Positions 1-6,702 of a DNA stretch of 6,860 nt are shown here, one piece after another. Source of the DNA: Sediminibacterium sp. (GTDB lineage Bacteria > Bacteroidota > Bacteroidia > Chitinophagales > Chitinophagaceae). Where the stretch lies: the NCBI GenBank assembly GCA_030158535.1, contig JAOASV010000239.1:1-6860 (forward strand). Direction: 5' to 3'. Made by a program: the position numbers and the translations under genes. Positions within the stretch are counted from its first letter, which is position 1; the number at the start of each line of letters is the position of its first letter. The notes under the pieces are model-generated. The model made no database searches. It saw only the letters and a list, made by a program, of their open reading frames with translations, and had not been told where the DNA came from.

Positions 1-1364
1 GGATTGAGCGGCACACCACGCTCGTTATTGATGGTAAATATAATACTGCCTTCTCCATCAATACTTTTACCTGAGCGGCCTAACATAGAGCCTGCTTTTA
101 CCTCGCGTCCAACGCTCACACTAGCGCTAGAAAGCTGTTGGTACACCGTAAAATATTTACCATGACGCACAATTACAACCTGGTCGCCATTTACTTCTCC
201 CACATAAGATACTTCACCATCGGCAATTGATTTTACTGCAGAACCTTCTGGTAATGCAATATGAATACCATCCGAATTTTGCTTAAGCTTGGTACCAGGT
301 ACTGTTGAAACACCAAATTCAATAAATACATTTCCACGGTCTACAGGCCAAGGTAAACGACCTTTATTTTGTTCAAAATGCATAGAGGTTTCACGGCCTT
401 CTTCGGTAGATTCAAATGGAGAATATGGACGCGAACCTGCTTTAGCAAGCACAATAGGCTCATTGTTTTTAGCACTATTTACAGCGTTGTTATTTTTAGC
501 AGTATTATTAGCTGCATTATTTTTTGCCGAATTATCGGTGTTGTTATTATTTTTTGCGGCAGCGGCAGCAGCATTTTTTTTGGCGTCATCAATGGCTTTT
601 TGTTTGGCAATCCGGTCTTTACGCGCAGCTTCATCAATTTCTCTTTTGATGATAGCCATAACCGCCTGCTGCATGCGCACACGCTGCTTTTCTTTGTCTT
701 TGATTTGTTTGGCAATTACAGACTCCTGCCCCTTTAACTGCGCCACCACTTTGTCTTGTGCTTTTTTATCTTCTTGTAACACTTTTAACTGCTCGCTTTG
801 CGCGGTAAGTGTAACCATACGCTCTTTTTTATTAGAGTTAAGTACGTCTACTTTTTGCGTGAGCATGGCACGTGATTGTGCAATGGCAATGGCCTGTGTT
901 TCTCTATTTTGTCTGTAACTTTTTAAATAAGCCATGCGCTTAATGGCGTCATTAAAATTACGGGCCGAAAATAAAAAGTTTAAATACTCGTAACTGCCCC
1001 TGCTTTTGTAAGCAAAAACAATGCTCTTGGCGTATTTTAATTTAAGGGTATCCAGTTCTTTACGAAGGCGGTAAATATCCATTTCATTCAAGTAAATGGT
1101 ATTGTCCAGTTCGTTAATTTGATTGTTGATGCCGCGCACTAGCTCTTCACGCTTGGCTACTTTGCGCTTGATAAGTGCGAGTTCGTTTAAAGAAAGCTTT
1201 TTATTTTTTTGCGTTTCAGACAACTGTCTGTTTAAATCAGAGAGTTCCTTTTTAAGCTCCTGCTCCTTTTTTTGCAGCTCTTCGCGGGACTGTTGAGCCG
1301 ATGCGCCTACCACAGTCATTAAAAAAAGCACTAAAAAAACAAAGCGTTGCAGGGTCATTAGCAT
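1..1364 (-). CDS. EnvC-like murein hydrolase activator, degenerate LytM/M23 domain (partial at the left edge)
   Basis: Secreted coiled-coil protein with a C-terminal LytM (peptidase M23-like) domain; about 454 residues are visible and the reading frame leaves the window at base 1. The start is the ATG at 1364, with a second in-frame ATG at 1358. Residues 1-23 form a signal peptide with likely cleavage after ASA (A23/Q24). Residues 24 to about 260 are rich in Lys, Glu, Gln and Leu and look like long coiled coils, as in EnvC. Residues about 260-302 are an Asn/Ala/Lys low-complexity linker. The LytM domain occupies about 325-454. It keeps the fold signature (DGIHIALPEG, then HGKYFTVY), but the usual metal and catalytic positions read S364, H368, Q410, S440 and I442 instead of His, Asp, His, His, His. 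It is therefore probably not a peptidase but an activator of amidases during cell division, as EnvC is in E. coli. The visible end, VPLN followed by a partial Pro codon, resembles the family C-terminus, so little is missing. It is the last visible gene of the dut unit, 48 bp after the DUF4292 gene. Confidence 0.92.
   Translation of the reverse strand, partial: MLMTLQRFVFLVLFLMTVVGASAQQSREELQKKEQELKKELSDLNRQLSETQKNKKLSLNELALIKRKVAKREELVRGINNQINELDNTIYLNEMDIYRLRKELDTLKLKYAKSIVFAYKSRGSYEYLNFLFSARNFNDAIKRMAYLKSYRQNRETQAIAIAQSRAMLTQKVDVLNSNKKERMVTLTAQSEQLKVLQEDKKAQDKVVAQLKGQESVIAKQIKDKEKQRVRMQQAVMAIIKREIDEAARKDRIAKQKAIDDAKKNAAAAAAKNNNNTDNSAKNNAANNTAKNNNAVNSAKNNEPIVLAKAGSRPYSPFESTEEGRETSMHFEQNKGRLPWPVDRGNVFIEFGVSTVPGTKLKQNSDGIHIALPEGSAVKSIADGEVSYVGEVNGDQVVIVRHGKYFTVYQQLSSASVSVGREVKAGSMLGRSGKSIDGEGSIIFTINNERGVPLN
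461..585 (-). repeat. Asn/Ala/Lys low-complexity linker inside the EnvC-like gene
   Basis: This part of the EnvC-like gene encodes a run of six Ala followed by an imperfect 9-10 residue repeat beginning AKNN, seen four times (AKNNNNTDNS, AKNNAANNT, AKNNNAVNS, AKNNEP). The DNA is correspondingly simple, with AAT/AAC, GCN and AAA codons. It separates the coiled-coil half from the LytM domain and is probably a flexible tether. Such tracts tend to vary in length between strains. Confidence 0.75.
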
Positions 1365-1412
1365 AGAGTTTAAGAGATCCAATTACTTATTAACGGCAAA
1401 ATGAGCCAGAAA

Positions 1413-2246
1413 TTACTTTTTCTTATAATTTTTAGGGATTTCGAACGAATATTTGATGGGATCGTCGATTGAGAACTCCTTAAAATCTAAAAAGATGTCC
1501 AGTTTAGACTTCTCCGACATAGAAATTTTACGATCGGTTGCAAAGGAATACGCCCCCAACGGCTGAAAATTACCATACGTAATATCGCAACTGCGGTTAC
1601 GAAGCGCATTTACGTCGTTGAATTTTGAAAACAAAATACGCTGGGTACTATTATCAATATTAATGAGGTTTTTAAACAAATCGCCTACCATGGTTATCAG
1701 TAGTTGGTTGTCGTTGGCTTTGTAAGAAACCAGGTTATTACTAAAAAATATAGGGTTACCAATAAGTAGGTCTTGTAAAGACATAAAATCGAAAGGAATT
1801 TCTGTTACCTCTTGTAAATAAGCAATCGATCTTTTAGTTACCGACTTATCTCCTACTTTTTGTACCAGCACCACGCTATCTCTTGTAACCCTTGCCTGTA
1901 GTCCTTCTGCAGCGATTCCTAAAAAAGTACCTTTAACGCGAATAAGAATCAGCGAATCTTTTACCATGCTTAAATACACGGTGTAGTTATCCTTTTTTTC
2001 GGCACCTTCGTAGTCTACTTTTATTTTGGCATTAAAAGTTTTAAAATTAATTTTTTGTTGTCCTACTTTGCCCATAATCTCGCGCACAATAGCGCCCGAG
2101 TCAATAACCGGAATGGTATTTACAACCACTACTTGTGCGGTATCTTTTTTAGACAATGCTTCCTGAATACCTTCTACTTTTTTTACCGTTCCGCAAGCGG
2201 CAACGAGTATGACAGTAGCAATAATTCCCAATAATTTTATTTTCAT
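1413..2246 (-). CDS. DUF4292-type lipoprotein
   Basis: A 277-residue predicted lipoprotein of unknown function. The start at 2246 is chosen because it places a clean lipoprotein signal at the N-terminus: MKIK, a hydrophobic stretch at 5-17, and the lipobox VAAC with Cys18 as the lipidated residue. An in-frame extension to 2360 would run over the end of dut and bury this signal, so it is rejected. The mature protein has alternating hydrophobic beta-strand-like segments, for example around 70-80 (FNAKIKVDY), 97-108 (DSLILIRVKG) and 118-128 (ARVTRDSVVLV), followed by a C-terminal half with further strands. This pattern suits the Bacteroidota DUF4292 family and loosely recalls the open beta-barrel of LolA/LolB; that structural comparison is inference. 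The residues after Cys18 (GTVKK) carry no acidic surface-export signal. It follows dut by 22 bp and precedes the EnvC-like gene by 48 bp, so a role in envelope or cell-wall maintenance is likely. Confidence 0.88.
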   Translation of the reverse strand: MKIKLLGIIATVILVAACGTVKKVEGIQEALSKKDTAQVVVVNTIPVIDSGAIVREIMGKVGQQKINFKTFNAKIKVDYEGAEKKDNYTVYLSMVKDSLILIRVKGTFLGIAAEGLQARVTRDSVVLVQKVGDKSVTKRSIAYLQEVTEIPFDFMSLQDLLIGNPIFFSNNLVSYKANDNQLLITMVGDLFKNLINIDNSTQRILFSKFNDVNALRNRSCDITYGNFQPLGAYSFATDRKISMSEKSKLDIFLDFKEFSIDDPIKYSFEIPKNYKKK

Positions 2247-2268
2247 GTAGTTGATGTGTCTGATAAAT

Positions 2269-2727
2269 TTATTTTCCAGTACTCCCAAAACCACCCGCAC
2301 CTCTATTTGTAGGCGTAAGTGCAGTTGCAGGCTCCCAGCTAATTTGTGTAACGGGTGCAATTACCATTTGCGCAATGCGGTCGCCGGTTTTAATAACCTG
2401 CATTTCGTTTGATAAATTAATTAAGATAACGCCTATTTCACCTCTATAATCGGCGTCGATGGTTCCTGGCGAATTTAAACAGGTAATCCCCTGCTTTAAT
2501 GCTAGCCCACTGCGAGGACGTACTTGAGCTTCGTAACCAGTAGGTAGTTCTATAAATAATCCGGTAGGAATGAGCTTACGTTCTAGCGGCTCCAGCACCA
2601 CCGATTCGTGGATATGAGCGCATAAGTCCATGCCCGCAGAGCCCTCGGTTGCGTATGCTGGAAGCGGGTTACCCGACTCGTTTACAATTTTTACAACCAC
2701 TGGAAATTGAGCTGTGCTTTGGGGCAT
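2269..2727 (-). CDS. dut: dUTP diphosphatase (dUTPase)
   Basis: Hydrolyses dUTP to dUMP and pyrophosphate in the cytoplasm, keeping uracil out of DNA and supplying dUMP for dTMP synthesis. The 152 residues match the usual length of trimeric dUTPases, and all five conserved motifs are present in order: motif I SAGMDLCA (30-37), motif II RPRSGLA (70-76), motif III GTIDADYRGE (88-97) with catalytic Asp91 and the uracil-stacking Tyr94, motif IV GDRIAQMVI (115-123), and the glycine-rich motif V RGAGGFGSTG (142-151) that closes over the phosphates. Nothing essential is missing. The gene heads the leftward unit with the DUF4292 lipoprotein and EnvC-like genes. The ATG at 2727 lies 18 bases downstream of the last base of a TAnnTTTG box, giving a short leader without an evident Shine-Dalgarno sequence. 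Its DNA is visibly more GC-rich than that of the divergent polysaccharide genes. Confidence 0.98.
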   Translation of the reverse strand: MPQSTAQFPVVVKIVNESGNPLPAYATEGSAGMDLCAHIHESVVLEPLERKLIPTGLFIELPTGYEAQVRPRSGLALKQGITCLNSPGTIDADYRGEIGVILINLSNEMQVIKTGDRIAQMVIAPVTQISWEPATALTPTNRGAGGFGSTGK

Positions 2728-2744
2728 AAATTACAATTAGGACA

Positions 2745-2752
2745 CAAAGGTA
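2745..2752 (-). promoter_or_regulatory. Bacteroidota-type -7 box for dut
   Basis: On the minus strand this reads TACCTTTG, an exact match to the TAnnTTTG -7 consensus of the Bacteroidota primary sigma factor. Transcription would begin about 5-7 bases downstream, leaving a leader of roughly 11-13 bases before the dut ATG. A TTTG at 2764-2767 (minus strand) sits only 11 bases upstream, too close for the usual -33 element, so the upstream half is weak or absent. Confidence 0.65.
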
Positions 2753-2795
2753 CAAGATGGCATCAAAAAAAAGGGTTAAAATGGGCCCGGTTGGT

Positions 2796-2803
2796 TATTT
2801 TTG
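2796..2803 (+). promoter_or_regulatory. Probable -7 box for the polysaccharide operon
   Basis: TATTTTTG matches TAnnTTTG exactly and lies just before the first gene of the rightward operon. From its last base to the ATG at 2822 is 19 bases, close to the 18 seen on the dut side; to the ATG at 2816 it is 13. I see no well-placed TTTG at -33, and the sequence is a simple T-rich run, so chance is possible. Confidence 0.45.
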
Positions 2804-2815
2804 ACTATAATTGGC

Positions 2816-3475
2816 ATGAATATGAAGTATTTTAAATATAAACACTTATTAACATTAGTAGGCGGCATACTCATACTTTTTACCAGTTGCACCAAAGACC
2901 TTACCGATGTTACCGTTGTTTATGAAAACAATTTTAACAATGGCGACCCTAAAGGGATTGTAACAGCCGGCTGGTTAAGCGATTTTGCTTTTGGCATATT
3001 CCCTTTTAATAAAATTACCAATTACAAAAACCTAAAAATGTTGGGAGTGTTTAACAATACCCGCATTGAACTTGACGTAGATAAACTTCCAGAACATTCC
3101 GTTTTAAAAGTAGAATTTGATTTGTATTTGCATGACGGTTGGAAAAACGATTTATGGATGTTAACTATAGATGGCAACAACCGCTTGTTAACTGGATTTT
3201 CAAACGTTAGCAATACCCAACAGGCCTATCCTAATTGGTTAAATTCCGGGCCTACTTTTCCTGCCGGCAACCATGCGCAAGAAATTTATTTACCCGGATT
3301 GTGTAGTTTAAAAGATAATAAAAGAGGAACAAGCAAATACAAAATAGTACATAGTTTACCACACAGCACTAAAACTGTAAAAATTTCCATGAGCGATGCT
3401 GGTGGAAATAAAAATGACACATGCGCTAGAAGTTGGGCCATCGATAATTTAAAAGTCTCTGCCCTTAAAAACTAG
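2816..3475 (+). CDS. Predicted surface lipoprotein with a beta-rich, lectin-like domain
   Basis: I do not recognise a named family. With the ATG at 2816 the protein has 219 residues; the ATG at 2822 (217 residues) is equally plausible, while a TTG at 2801 would overlap the promoter box. Residues 4-24 are a lipoprotein signal peptide ending LFTSC, with Cys25 lipidated. The following TKD places Lys and Asp at +3 and +4, resembling the lysine-plus-acid surface-export signal described for Bacteroidota lipoproteins, though a second acidic residue is missing. The mature part (about 36-216) is a single domain beginning YENNFNNG and ending SWAIDNLKV (206-214). It has strand-like stretches such as TRIELDV (82-88) and LKVEFDLYLHDGW (97-109), and two further cysteines (163, 203) that might pair. 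The layout recalls bacterial jelly-roll or concanavalin-like carbohydrate-binding domains; that is inference. It heads the polysaccharide operon, 6 bp before the flippase gene, so a role in glycan binding or capsule attachment is attractive but unproven. Confidence 0.78.
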   Translation: MNMKYFKYKHLLTLVGGILILFTSCTKDLTDVTVVYENNFNNGDPKGIVTAGWLSDFAFGIFPFNKITNYKNLKMLGVFNNTRIELDVDKLPEHSVLKVEFDLYLHDGWKNDLWMLTIDGNNRLLTGFSNVSNTQQAYPNWLNSGPTFPAGNHAQEIYLPGLCSLKDNKRGTSKYKIVHSLPHSTKTVKISMSDAGGNKNDTCARSWAIDNLKVSALKN

Positions 3476-3481
3476 TGGTGC

Positions 3482-4906
3482 ATGAGAAAAAATATCGTCT
3501 ATAATATATTACTCTCTTTAACCAATATATTATTTCCACTCATCAGTTTCGTTTATGTAGCAAGGATTTTAGGACCAACAGGTATTGGAGAAGTACAGTT
3601 TGTAATGTCCTTTGCACAGTACTTTTCAATATTTGCAGCCATTGGCATTCCTATTTATGGGGTAAGGGAAATAGCTAAAGTTAGAGACAGCCCAGCTAAA
3701 CTTTCCAGTACTTTTTTATCATTAAGTACGCTGTTTTTTTTAACCAGCTTAGTAATGACTGTGTTGTATTTTATAATTGTATTTATTCATCCATTCTTTT
3801 CTAATAATCAACCCTATTATATTGTTGCGGGCATATTGGTTTTTTTGAGTTTCAGTTACACAGACTGGTATTATACTGGTATTGAGGCATTTCATAAAAT
3901 AACTATCAGATCCATTGTTATTAAATTAATTTCACTAGCCCTACTGTATACATTTGTAAAAACGAGTGATGATATTTTTAACTACCTCTGGATTTCTATT
4001 TTTTCGATACTAGGCAATCAGGTCTATAATTTTATTGACATTTATTTTCATTTAGAAATTAAAAAGCCGGTACTTAGTTTTGCGCCGCACATTAAACCCC
4101 TACTACTTATTTTTGGCGCCACTATTGCATCTAGCATTTACACGCTTTGGGATACCATTATTTTATACTTTTTAACAACTCCAGAAATAGTTGGTTACTA
4201 CACGGTTTCTACCAGGCTTACTAAACTTATCATTCCGGTTATCACAGCTGTTGGTGGCGCACTCATTCCAAGCATTGCCTATCATTATAGCAACCAACAA
4301 ATTGAAACGGCTAAATCGTATTTAAAAAGTTCACTCGACGTTACCATTGTAACAACCATACCCGTTACGGTTGGACTTATGGCACTTGCGCCGGAGCTTA
4401 TTTATACGTTTGCCGGAGAGGCTTTTAAGCCAGGCATTGTAACCATGCAAATCATGTCTTTACTTCCTATTGTAATTGGCATAGGTCACTTATTGTCTTT
4501 TCAACTACTTATACCTTTTGGGCAAAACAAAGCGGTGTTTGTATCTATGCTAATAGGACTTGCCGTAAGCATTACGGCCAATCTTGTATTAATTCCAATA
4601 TTATTAGATAAAGGTGCTGCCATTAGTGCCGTTATTACCGAAACGATCGTATGCGCCGCTTACTATTATCATTTAAATAATGACAATAAATTTAAGATCC
4701 ATTACAACCTACTTTATCAGACCCTCATTTCAAGTTTAATTTTTGTACCAATTATTTTAGGGGTTCGTATGGCGTTTGACAATCCTATAGTTATTTGTAT
4801 TTTGTCTATTTTTACTTGCGTTTTAGCCTATTCAATATTTCAATTTTTTGTTTTTAAAAATGTTGGGGTATTTAAATCAATCATTCAAAAACGCACTCAA
4901 CTATAA
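3482..4906 (+). CDS. Wzx-type polysaccharide flippase (MOP superfamily)
   Basis: Integral inner-membrane protein predicted to flip undecaprenyl-diphosphate-linked oligosaccharide repeat units from the cytoplasmic to the periplasmic face. The 474 residues fit the family, and hydrophobic segments recur along the whole length, consistent with about 12-14 membrane helices. The N-terminus has the family pattern: a first helix followed by VYVARILGPTGIGEVQF (24-40) and GIPIYGVREIAK (55-66). A second familiar stretch is DWYYTGIEAFHKITIR (128-143), matching the W-GIE-F-I-R pattern common in O-antigen flippases. A charged basic end follows the last helix (KNVGVFKSIIQKR). The ATG at 3482 lies 6 bp after the lipoprotein stop, and the stop codon overlaps the next gene's ATG by one base (TAATG), implying translational coupling. 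The DNA is AT-rich. Which glycan it carries cannot be read from the sequence, so the symbol wzx is not assigned. Confidence 0.94.
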   Translation: MRKNIVYNILLSLTNILFPLISFVYVARILGPTGIGEVQFVMSFAQYFSIFAAIGIPIYGVREIAKVRDSPAKLSSTFLSLSTLFFLTSLVMTVLYFIIVFIHPFFSNNQPYYIVAGILVFLSFSYTDWYYTGIEAFHKITIRSIVIKLISLALLYTFVKTSDDIFNYLWISIFSILGNQVYNFIDIYFHLEIKKPVLSFAPHIKPLLLIFGATIASSIYTLWDTIILYFLTTPEIVGYYTVSTRLTKLIIPVITAVGGALIPSIAYHYSNQQIETAKSYLKSSLDVTIVTTIPVTVGLMALAPELIYTFAGEAFKPGIVTMQIMSLLPIVIGIGHLLSFQLLIPFGQNKAVFVSMLIGLAVSITANLVLIPILLDKGAAISAVITETIVCAAYYYHLNNDNKFKIHYNLLYQTLISSLIFVPIILGVRMAFDNPIVICILSIFTCVLAYSIFQFFVFKNVGVFKSIIQKRTQL

Positions 4907-5904
4907 TGAAGCCACAAAGCAATAAACTTGCATTTACCATTTGTTCTGCAAATTATTTAGCGCAAGCCATTGCACTAGGCGACTCATTGTTACAACACAA
5001 CCCAACGTATACATTTATTATTGGGCTAGTGGATGAATTAGACGACAAAATTTTACCTGTTCAAATTACTTACCCGCTTATTCCTATAAAAGATATTAAT
5101 ATCCCAGATTTTAATGGATTTTGTGCGCAGTACAACATTACTGAACTCAATACAGCAGTTAAGCCTTTTTATTTTTCATACTTATTTGAAAAAAACGAGG
5201 CGGTACAAAGTATTGTATACCTAGATCCTGATATATTTGTTTATCACTCTTTTGAATTACTTGAAAATCATTTAGCCTCCAATCAAATTGTGCTAACACC
5301 GCATATCACTAAGCCTATTAACGATGATAAATACCCTACCGAAACAGATTTCTTAAACGCGGGTATTTATAATTTAGGTTTTATTGCTTTAAAACGTGGG
5401 ACCGAATCTTTTGGGCTTATTAACTGGTGGAAAAACCGTTTGTATCGTTTATGTAAAATTGATTTTGAGAACGGACTTTTTGTAGATCAGTTGTGGCTCA
5501 ACTTTGCAACGCTATTTTACAAAGAAGTCTTTGTGCTTGCAAACCCGGGCTATAATATGGCTTACTGGAATTTACAAGAACGAAGTTTATCCAAAAATGA
5601 AGCGGGCGCATATATGGTTAATGGCAAGCATCCACTTGTGTTTTATCATTTTAGTGGATATGATTTACACAAACAATATGCGGTTTCAAAATATCAAAAT
5701 AGATTTAGTTTTTCAGATAGAAAAGACATTACGCCCCTCTTTGACAAATACCATCAAGACGTTATAGCACGTGGCTTTGATGCCTTTGCAGCTATTCCTT
5801 GCAAGTACATAACAAACAACGGCAAGAAAAAAACGAGTGCTATAAAAAAGCTCGTGCATCAGATAAAAAACTGGAAGCATTCATTATTACAATCCAACAA
5901 GTAA
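4906..5904 (+). CDS. GT8-like glycosyltransferase (GT-A fold, DxD motif)
   Basis: Cytoplasmic glycosyltransferase, probably transferring a sugar from a nucleotide-sugar donor to the growing lipid-linked oligosaccharide. The 332 residues begin with a GT-A-like Rossmann start (LAFTICSANYLAQAIALGDSL, 8-28). The motif YLDPDIFVY (105-113) supplies the metal-binding DxD (D107, D109). Further GT8-like features are the acceptor-side NAGIYNLGFI (151-160), DQLWLNF (194-200), YNMAYWNL (216-223) and HFSGYD (248-253), the last being the His-x-x-Gly region that often provides a late metal or phosphate ligand. Residues from about 303 onward form a Lys-rich tail (GKKKTSAIKK, then KNWKH) that could hold the enzyme at the membrane. 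The start codon overlaps the flippase stop (TAATG), and the next gene starts 3 bp after this stop. Donor and acceptor sugars cannot be predicted. Confidence 0.86.
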   Translation: MKPQSNKLAFTICSANYLAQAIALGDSLLQHNPTYTFIIGLVDELDDKILPVQITYPLIPIKDINIPDFNGFCAQYNITELNTAVKPFYFSYLFEKNEAVQSIVYLDPDIFVYHSFELLENHLASNQIVLTPHITKPINDDKYPTETDFLNAGIYNLGFIALKRGTESFGLINWWKNRLYRLCKIDFENGLFVDQLWLNFATLFYKEVFVLANPGYNMAYWNLQERSLSKNEAGAYMVNGKHPLVFYHFSGYDLHKQYAVSKYQNRFSFSDRKDITPLFDKYHQDVIARGFDAFAAIPCKYITNNGKKKTSAIKKLVHQIKNWKHSLLQSNK

Positions 5905-5907
5905 CCC

Positions 5908-6666
5908 TTGAAAACACTGATACTATCCATACAAAAAGGAGGACTTGGCGACCATTTGTTTTATAGTCATTTGCCACGCATTGCAAAGCAATACGGGGGT
6001 TTTAATCAGGTGTTTATTTCTAACGATTCTATTTTTAGAAACCCCGATACTAAAAAATTGGTTTGGGAACTAAACCCTTACCTAGATGGGTTTACAAACG
6101 ATCCTGGCTTTTTTTATTTTTCAGATAATATTCAGGAAGGCGAAAATTTACTCGATCATTTAATGCTTGCATACGGGCTTGACGATCATAAAAGAAACCA
6201 CGAGCCAGAAATTTATTACAAGCCTAAACTTGTAGAAGCACTTATTGACAAAACCATTTACGATCCTAATTATATCTCCTATACGGGCGATATTAAATAT
6301 TCTGCCACCATACAAAACTGGTTTGATCAAAATAATATAACGCCTAATGCACAAATGAAAGTATTAGGTGGTAGATCAATTAGTATTAGCTGCGCCAACA
6401 CCCTATCAACACCCGATATTTTTAAATTTTGCGATCTACTCTATTCCGCTAAAGCCATTTACTGTTTAAGTACCGGCACCGGAACACTTGCAGCTGCGCT
6501 TCAAAAACCAGTAACCGTTTTGTATGGCGAGGGTTTGCAAAAGGCATACAGGCATTCAGGAATACACAGTTATATAAGTGTTGGAAGCGATTTTACCCTA
6601 CTGGACCGTGCAAAAAAGTGGCTTACAAAGCAGTTGGGCCATGTTATACAGCTAGGCAAAAAATAA
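5908..6666 (+). CDS. Short GT-B/GT9-like (heptosyltransferase-like) protein, TTG start
   Basis: Probable glycosyltransferase of the surface-polysaccharide pathway. The 252 residues are well short of the roughly 320-350 usual for GT9 enzymes. The N-terminus KTLILSIQKGGLGDHLFYSHLP (2-23) looks like the glycine-rich first strand and loop of a GT-B domain, as in heptosyltransferases. Near the C-terminus, STGTGTLAAALQKPVTVLYG (188-207) matches the GT9 signature in which a D/S-S/T-G stretch is followed by H/T-L-A-A-A-x-x-K-P. The usual linker and early strands of the second domain appear reduced, so it may be a minimal or non-catalytic variant. The TTG at 5908 is the only plausible start: it is preceded in frame by CCC and then by the previous gene's TAA, and the conserved N-terminal strand begins at once. 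The next in-frame Met is at residue 86. It probably relies on coupling to the upstream gene. A hairpin with a T-tract follows its stop. Confidence 0.76.
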   Translation: MKTLILSIQKGGLGDHLFYSHLPRIAKQYGGFNQVFISNDSIFRNPDTKKLVWELNPYLDGFTNDPGFFYFSDNIQEGENLLDHLMLAYGLDDHKRNHEPEIYYKPKLVEALIDKTIYDPNYISYTGDIKYSATIQNWFDQNNITPNAQMKVLGGRSISISCANTLSTPDIFKFCDLLYSAKAIYCLSTGTGTLAAALQKPVTVLYGEGLQKAYRHSGIHSYISVGSDFTLLDRAKKWLTKQLGHVIQLGKK

Positions 6667-6690
6667 AGGCCCGCTTGAGCGGATTTTTTT
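6667..6690 (+). terminator. Possible weak intrinsic terminator or attenuator
   Basis: CCGC-TTGA-GCGG at 6671-6682 can form a 4-5 bp GC-rich hairpin, followed at once by A and seven T (6683-6690). An A-rich stretch just upstream (6658-6667) could extend pairing with the T-tract past a mismatch. The stem is short, and another gene starts 12 bases after the T-tract, so this may only reduce expression of the downstream gene. Confidence 0.5.
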
Positions 6691-6702
6691 AAATTGCACC
6701 CT

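Noticed and set aside
289..918. Open frame of 209 codons on the plus strand
   Set aside because: It lies fully antisense to the EnvC-like coiled-coil and linker. Its product is a low-complexity Leu/Ala/Phe/Ser sequence expected from reading Lys/Asn/Ala codons backwards. A 122-codon plus frame (369-737) and a 78-codon minus frame (479-715) here are also shadows.
2247..2360. N-terminal extension of the DUF4292 gene by 38 codons
   Set aside because: It overlaps the end of dut in another frame and would bury a clear lipoprotein signal peptide that starts at 2246.
2783..2788. GGGCCC palindrome as an operator
   Set aside because: A single six-base palindrome with no flanking symmetry is too short to support a regulator site on its own.
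2801..2815. TTG start for the lipoprotein gene
   Set aside because: It overlaps the TATTTTTG promoter box, and ATG codons at 2816 and 2822 give better signal peptides.
3022..3213. 63-codon open frame on the minus strand
   Set aside because: It is antisense to the lipoprotein domain, with no recognisable motif and no start context.
5504..5767. 87-codon plus-strand open frame
   Set aside because: It sits out of frame inside the GT8-like gene, where the conserved YNMAYWNL and HFSGYD motifs are read in the main frame.
6160..6354. 64-codon minus-strand open frame
   Set aside because: It is antisense to the GT-B-like gene and has no recognisable features.
6683..6702. Possible promoter for the last gene (TAAATTGC)
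   Set aside because: It matches TAnnTTTG only partly, falls inside the T-tract of the hairpin and has no -33 element; read-through from the operon is simpler.
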